NCBI GenBank assembly: GCA_017395275.1 | Contig: JAFPVN010000031.1 | Span: 1 to 7,824 of the forward strand | From: Candidatus Methanomethylophilaceae archaeon | GTDB taxonomy: Archaea; Thermoplasmatota; Thermoplasmata; Methanomassiliicoccales; Methanomethylophilaceae | Direction of reading: 5' to 3' | Length of the DNA: 7,824 nt | Shown: piece after piece, positions 4,853-7,824 of the stretch | Position numbering within the stretch: position 1 is the first letter of the stretch | Layout: each line of letters opens with the position of its first letter | The notes under the pieces: model-generated | Database searches by the model: none | The model's input: the letters and a program-made list of their open reading frames with translations, nothing else | What the model was told of the DNA's origin: nothing | Position numbers and translations under genes: made by a program

Positions 4853-6412
4853 ATGAACAACATAGATCCCAACGCAACAAAGTATCTCGTTAAAGCTAAG
4901 ATAGTCGCAGACGGCGTCGTCGAGAAGCCCGACGTCATCGGCGCGGTATTCGGACAGACCGAGGGACTCCTCGGGGACGATCTGGACCTCAGGGACCTCC
5001 AGAAGTCCGGAAGGATCGGACGCATAGAGGTCGAGGTCACATCTAAGGCCGGGAAGTCCGAGGGTATCGTATATATCTCCTCGAGTCTCGACCAGGTCGA
5101 GACCGCGATCATCGCATCCGCACTGGAGACCGTCGACCGCGTCGGACCCTGCAAGGCCAGCATCAAGGTCCTCGGCATCGAGGATGTCCGCGTGACCAAG
5201 AGGGAGGTCGTCATCGAGAGGGCAAAGGAGCTCCTCGCCGACCTCATGAAGCAGAGCAAGGGAACCGGATCCGACATCACCGACCTCATCAGGCAGAGCA
5301 TACAGGTCGAGGGAATCACCTCCTACGGACCCGACCGCTGCCCCGCAGGACCCAACGTGGAGAACTCCGAGGCGATCATCATCGTCGAGGGAAGGTCCGA
5401 CGTGCTCAACCTGCTCAAGGCAGGAATCAAGAACGCTATCGCAGTCGAGGGGACCAACATCCCCGAGACCGTCCAGAACCTCTCCAAGGAGAAGGTCACC
5501 ACCGCATTCGTCGACGGTGACAGGGGAGGAGAGCTCATCCTCAGGGAGCTCTTCCAGGTCGCTGACATCGACTTCGTCGCCAGGGCACCCCGTGCACACG
5601 AGGTCGAGGAGCTCTCCGCGAAGCAGCTCGTCAAGTGCCTCCGCAACAAGATCCCCGGAGACCAGTACATGGAGATGAACGGCTTCGTCCAGCAACAGGA
5701 TTCCGACGAGCCGGAGGAGAGGCCCGCACGCCGCGAGAGGCGCGCGGAGCCCGAGTCCGAGGAACCCCGCCGCGAGAGGAGGTCCAGGCGCGAGCACGGC
5801 TCCAGGGATGAGGATGAGCCCAGGAGGGAGCGCTCCCTCAGGGGCGGAGACGACGAGGAGTCGCCCCGCCGCGACAGGAAGAGCAGGTACAACACCGACG
5901 CTTCCGACAGGTTCAGAAAGAAGGACGTCGAGGCACTCCCCGAGGCACCCGCAGTGGATGCGCTCCCCGAGGCACCCGCCGTCGACCTCATCGCAGAGCC
6001 CGCAGCCGAGTCCGAGGACGAGGAGGAGGCCCCCAGGAGAAGGAAGGCCAGGGACGACTCCGAGAAGCCCAAGAGGGAGCCCCGCGGAAAGAAACCCGCA
6101 GTGGAGAAGATCCTCTCCGAGGAGCAGATCATCTACCGCGACCTGCTCCGCGACCTCGCCTCGACCCACAACGCCAAGGTGCTCTCGTCCGACAACACCG
6201 TGATCAACGAGCTGCCCGTCAAGAGCCTCGTGGACACCCTCAGGGTGAACGCAGAGGGCGTAGCGGCAATCGTGTTCGACGGAATCATCTCCCAGAGGAT
6301 CGTGGATGTCGCTTCCGAGAAGAACATCCCCGTCGTCGTCGGAGTCAAGAAGGGCAATATCCCCAAGATGCCCGCTGACCTCACACTCTGGACAAAGGAA
6401 GACCTCAACTGA
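4853..6412 (+). CDS. dnaG: Archaeal DnaG-type primase / exosome-associated TOPRIM protein
   Basis: A 519-residue protein. Residues 1-170 form the archaeal DnaG N-terminal region (DPNATKYLVKAKI, DVIGAVFGQTEGLLG). The TOPRIM domain follows at about 172-255: IIIVEGRSDVLNL carries the catalytic Glu (E179) and AFVDGDRGG the DxD pair (D221, D223). Residues 281-415 are a low-complexity linker rich in Arg, Glu and Asp, containing an exact nine-residue tandem duplication. A conserved C-terminal part (about 418-519, VAAIVFDGIISQRIVDVA) ends the protein. Archaeal DnaG has been reported both as a primase and as a core partner of the RNA exosome; the sequence does not separate these roles. The last base of its TGA is the first base of the next ATG, so it is cotranscribed and probably translationally coupled with the LonB gene. 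Its upstream region carries an extensive structured RNA. Confidence 0.96.
   Translation: MNNIDPNATKYLVKAKIVADGVVEKPDVIGAVFGQTEGLLGDDLDLRDLQKSGRIGRIEVEVTSKAGKSEGIVYISSSLDQVETAIIASALETVDRVGPCKASIKVLGIEDVRVTKREVVIERAKELLADLMKQSKGTGSDITDLIRQSIQVEGITSYGPDRCPAGPNVENSEAIIIVEGRSDVLNLLKAGIKNAIAVEGTNIPETVQNLSKEKVTTAFVDGDRGGELILRELFQVADIDFVARAPRAHEVEELSAKQLVKCLRNKIPGDQYMEMNGFVQQQDSDEPEERPARRERRAEPESEEPRRERRSRREHGSRDEDEPRRERSLRGGDDEESPRRDRKSRYNTDASDRFRKKDVEALPEAPAVDALPEAPAVDLIAEPAAESEDEEEAPRRRKARDDSEKPKREPRGKKPAVEKILSEEQIIYRDLLRDLASTHNAKVLSSDNTVINELPVKSLVDTLRVNAEGVAAIVFDGIISQRIVDVASEKNIPVVVGVKKGNIPKMPADLTLWTKEDLN
5933..5986 (+). repeat. 27-bp in-frame tandem duplication inside dnaG
   Basis: Two adjacent 27-bp units (5933-5959 and 5960-5986) each encode ALPEAPAVD (residues 361-369 and 370-378). 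They differ only at synonymous third positions (for example GCA/GCG, GCA/GCC, GTG/GTC and GAT/GAC), so the duplication is not brand new or is under protein-level constraint. It lies in the disordered linker. Confidence 0.85.
6394..6400 (+). promoter_or_regulatory. Possible weak ribosome binding site of the LonB gene
   Basis: AAGGAAG lies inside the last codons of dnaG, 11 bases before the ATG at 6412. It is a poor Shine-Dalgarno match and rather far from the start, so reinitiation after the overlapping dnaG stop is the likelier route. Confidence 0.3.
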
Positions 6413-7824
6413 TGACAGAGAAGGTAGCAGTCAAGACCTGGTCGGACGTGGAGAACCTGACCAGTACGGCCGAGATCGAGATCCCGGCCAATCCCCTCGA
6501 CAGGGTCCTCGGACAGGAGGAGGCCATCGAGCTCGCCAAGATCGCGGCCCGTCAGAGGAGGCATCTCCTGCTCGTCGGACCTCCGGGTACCGGTAAGTCG
6601 ATGATCGCACGCGCGATCTCGATGCAGCTCCCCAAACCCAAGACCGAGATCCGCGTGGCCAACAACCCCGAGAATCCCGAGAGGCCCTTCCTTCAGGTAG
6701 TGGAGGAGGAGAGGGTGCTCAAGGAGAACGAGTACAAATCGAGCGCAGCCGGAAAGCTCATAGAGCCCGACCGCGCCCCCAACAACGTGGCCGAGAAGCT
6801 CGGATACAGGTGCAGGGGATGCGGACAGTACTCCACCCCCGCCGACCGCACGTGCCCGTTCTGCGGCAAGTCCAAGATCGAGCAGGTGCAGGCGATGAAC
6901 ATCAACGACGTCTTCGCCAACATAGGCACCGTCCTGGAGTCCATGCCCGGAATGGGCGGGAAGCCGAAGGACAGGGTCGTCACCACCAGGATGCTGGCGG
7001 ACGGAGCGGAGGAGACCGTCGTGTTCGAATCCGCAGGCGACAAGATCCGCATGCTGGACCAGAAGGCCATGGAGAAGAGGAGGGAGCTCGAGAAGAACTC
7101 CAACCAGAAGGTACTGGTCAAACTGGACCGTTCGCCCTTCGTCCTCGCCACCGGAGCATCGGAGACCGAACTCCTCGGCGACGTGAGGCACGACCCCTAC
7201 GGCGGACACGCCCAGCTGGGTTCCCCGGCATACGAGCGCGTCGTGGCGGGTTCGATCCACGAGGCGCACGAGGGCGTGCTGTTCGTCGACGAGATATCCC
7301 ATCTCGGCAACCTGCAGAGGTTCATACTCACAGCGATGCAGGACAAGAAGTTCCCGATCATGGGACGCAACCCGCAGAGCGCGGGAGCCAGCGTCAAGGT
7401 CGAGGACGTGCCCTGCGACTTCATCCTGGTGGCCGCATGCAACATCCAGGACCTGGAGAACATCCTCTCGCCCCTAAGATCGAGGATAATCGGAGGAGGT
7501 TACGAGGTTCTCGTCGACGTGTCGATGCCCGACACCCCCGAGAACAGGGCAAGGTATGCCCAGTTCGTCGCGCAGGAAGTGGTCATGGACGGTCACATAC
7601 CCCACGCCACCATCGGCGCGGTCCAGATGATCATCGCAGAGGGAAGGTCGCGTGCGAAGTCCGACGGCCAGCTCAACTCCCTGACGCTCAGGCTTAGGGA
7701 GCTGGGAGGATTGATCAGGGCTGCAGGTGACATCGCCGTCATGGAGGAGTCCGAGTTCATAACCGAGGACCACATCAAGCGTGCCCTCAAGAGATCGAAG
7801 CCCGCAGAGGATCAGATCCGCGAC
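6412..7824 (+). CDS. lonB: LonB-type AAA+ protease with a zinc-ribbon insert, 3' end outside window
   Basis: Visible are 471 residues from an ATG sharing its first base with the dnaG stop; the frame stays open to the window edge. Domain order: a Lon-B-like N-terminus (IPANPLDRVLGQEEA), Walker A GPPGTGKS (56-63), an insert of about 200 residues, GDVRHDPYGG, Walker B VLFVDE (289-294, D293/E294), sensor 1 N344, SPLRSR arginine finger region (353-358) and the sensor 2 block LTLRLRELGGLIRAAGDIA from 424. These match archaeal LonB closely. The Ser-Lys protease domain must lie downstream and is not seen. Archaeal LonB normally has membrane helices between Walker A and B. Here that insert has no hydrophobic segment and instead holds C134, C137, C148 and C151 (CxxC-x10-CxxC), a typical zinc ribbon. 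Expected function is ATP-dependent protein degradation, probably cytosolic. A LonB paralogue with a changed substrate range is an alternative. Confidence 0.88.
   Translation, partial: MTEKVAVKTWSDVENLTSTAEIEIPANPLDRVLGQEEAIELAKIAARQRRHLLLVGPPGTGKSMIARAISMQLPKPKTEIRVANNPENPERPFLQVVEEERVLKENEYKSSAAGKLIEPDRAPNNVAEKLGYRCRGCGQYSTPADRTCPFCGKSKIEQVQAMNINDVFANIGTVLESMPGMGGKPKDRVVTTRMLADGAEETVVFESAGDKIRMLDQKAMEKRRELEKNSNQKVLVKLDRSPFVLATGASETELLGDVRHDPYGGHAQLGSPAYERVVAGSIHEAHEGVLFVDEISHLGNLQRFILTAMQDKKFPIMGRNPQSAGASVKVEDVPCDFILVAACNIQDLENILSPLRSRIIGGGYEVLVDVSMPDTPENRARYAQFVAQEVVMDGHIPHATIGAVQMIIAEGRSRAKSDGQLNSLTLRLRELGGLIRAAGDIAVMEESEFITEDHIKRALKRSKPAEDQIRD

Noticed and set aside
4802..6169. 455-codon open frame antisense to dnaG
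   Set aside because: Low-complexity Leu/Gly/Val/Asp sequence that is the shadow of the charged dnaG frame.
6133..7302. 389-codon open frame antisense to dnaG and the LonB gene
   Set aside because: Shadow frame; the LonB frame on the plus strand carries Walker A, Walker B and sensor motifs.

Overview
The window looks like a chromosome segment of a GC-rich euryarchaeon. The archaeal-type DnaG (TOPRIM fold with an archaeal N- and C-terminal domain), the LonB-type AAA+ protease, and promoters with TATA boxes and short or no leaders all indicate Archaea. From the overall look of the proteins I would guess a gut- or sediment-type Methanomassiliicoccales (Thermoplasmata) member, but no marker here proves that order.

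Left part (1-3169, + strand): the 3' end of an Mre11/SbcD-like metallophosphoesterase overlaps by ATGA with an 802-residue Rad50/SbcC-like ATPase. The pair resembles the bacterial YhaO/YhaN arrangement. The ATPase has a hydrophobic hairpin in its coiled-coil region and no CxxC zinc hook.

Middle (3170-4484, - strand): a compact two-gene cassette, transcribed leftward, tail-to-tail with the ATPase gene and with no gap. The first gene encodes a DUF3990-type protein with an ADP-ribosyltransferase-like H-Y-E pattern. The second, overlapping by 20 nt, encodes a protein with a C-terminal XRE-type helix-turn-helix. A 26-bp near-perfect palindrome covers the TATA box just before the first gene. This has the layout of an autoregulated toxin-antitoxin module: a leaderless putative toxin and a putative antitoxin with a strong Shine-Dalgarno site.

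Intergenic region (4449-4852): divergent promoters, followed by a stretch of about 220 nt (4613-4832) whose two ends pair in successive 13-, 10- and 5-bp helices, enclosing several hairpins. The first helix begins about where transcription should start downstream of a TATA box. It is either a structured 5' leader of dnaG or an independent ncRNA. I could not assign it to a known family.

Right part (4853-7824, + strand): dnaG, with a long charged linker between its conserved parts, overlaps by one base with a LonB-type protease gene that runs off the window. In its ATPase module, the place where archaeal LonB normally carries membrane helices instead holds a four-cysteine zinc ribbon and no hydrophobic segment.

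The most notable items are the structured RNA, the archaeal DUF3990/HTH cassette with its operator, and the zinc-ribbon LonB variant.
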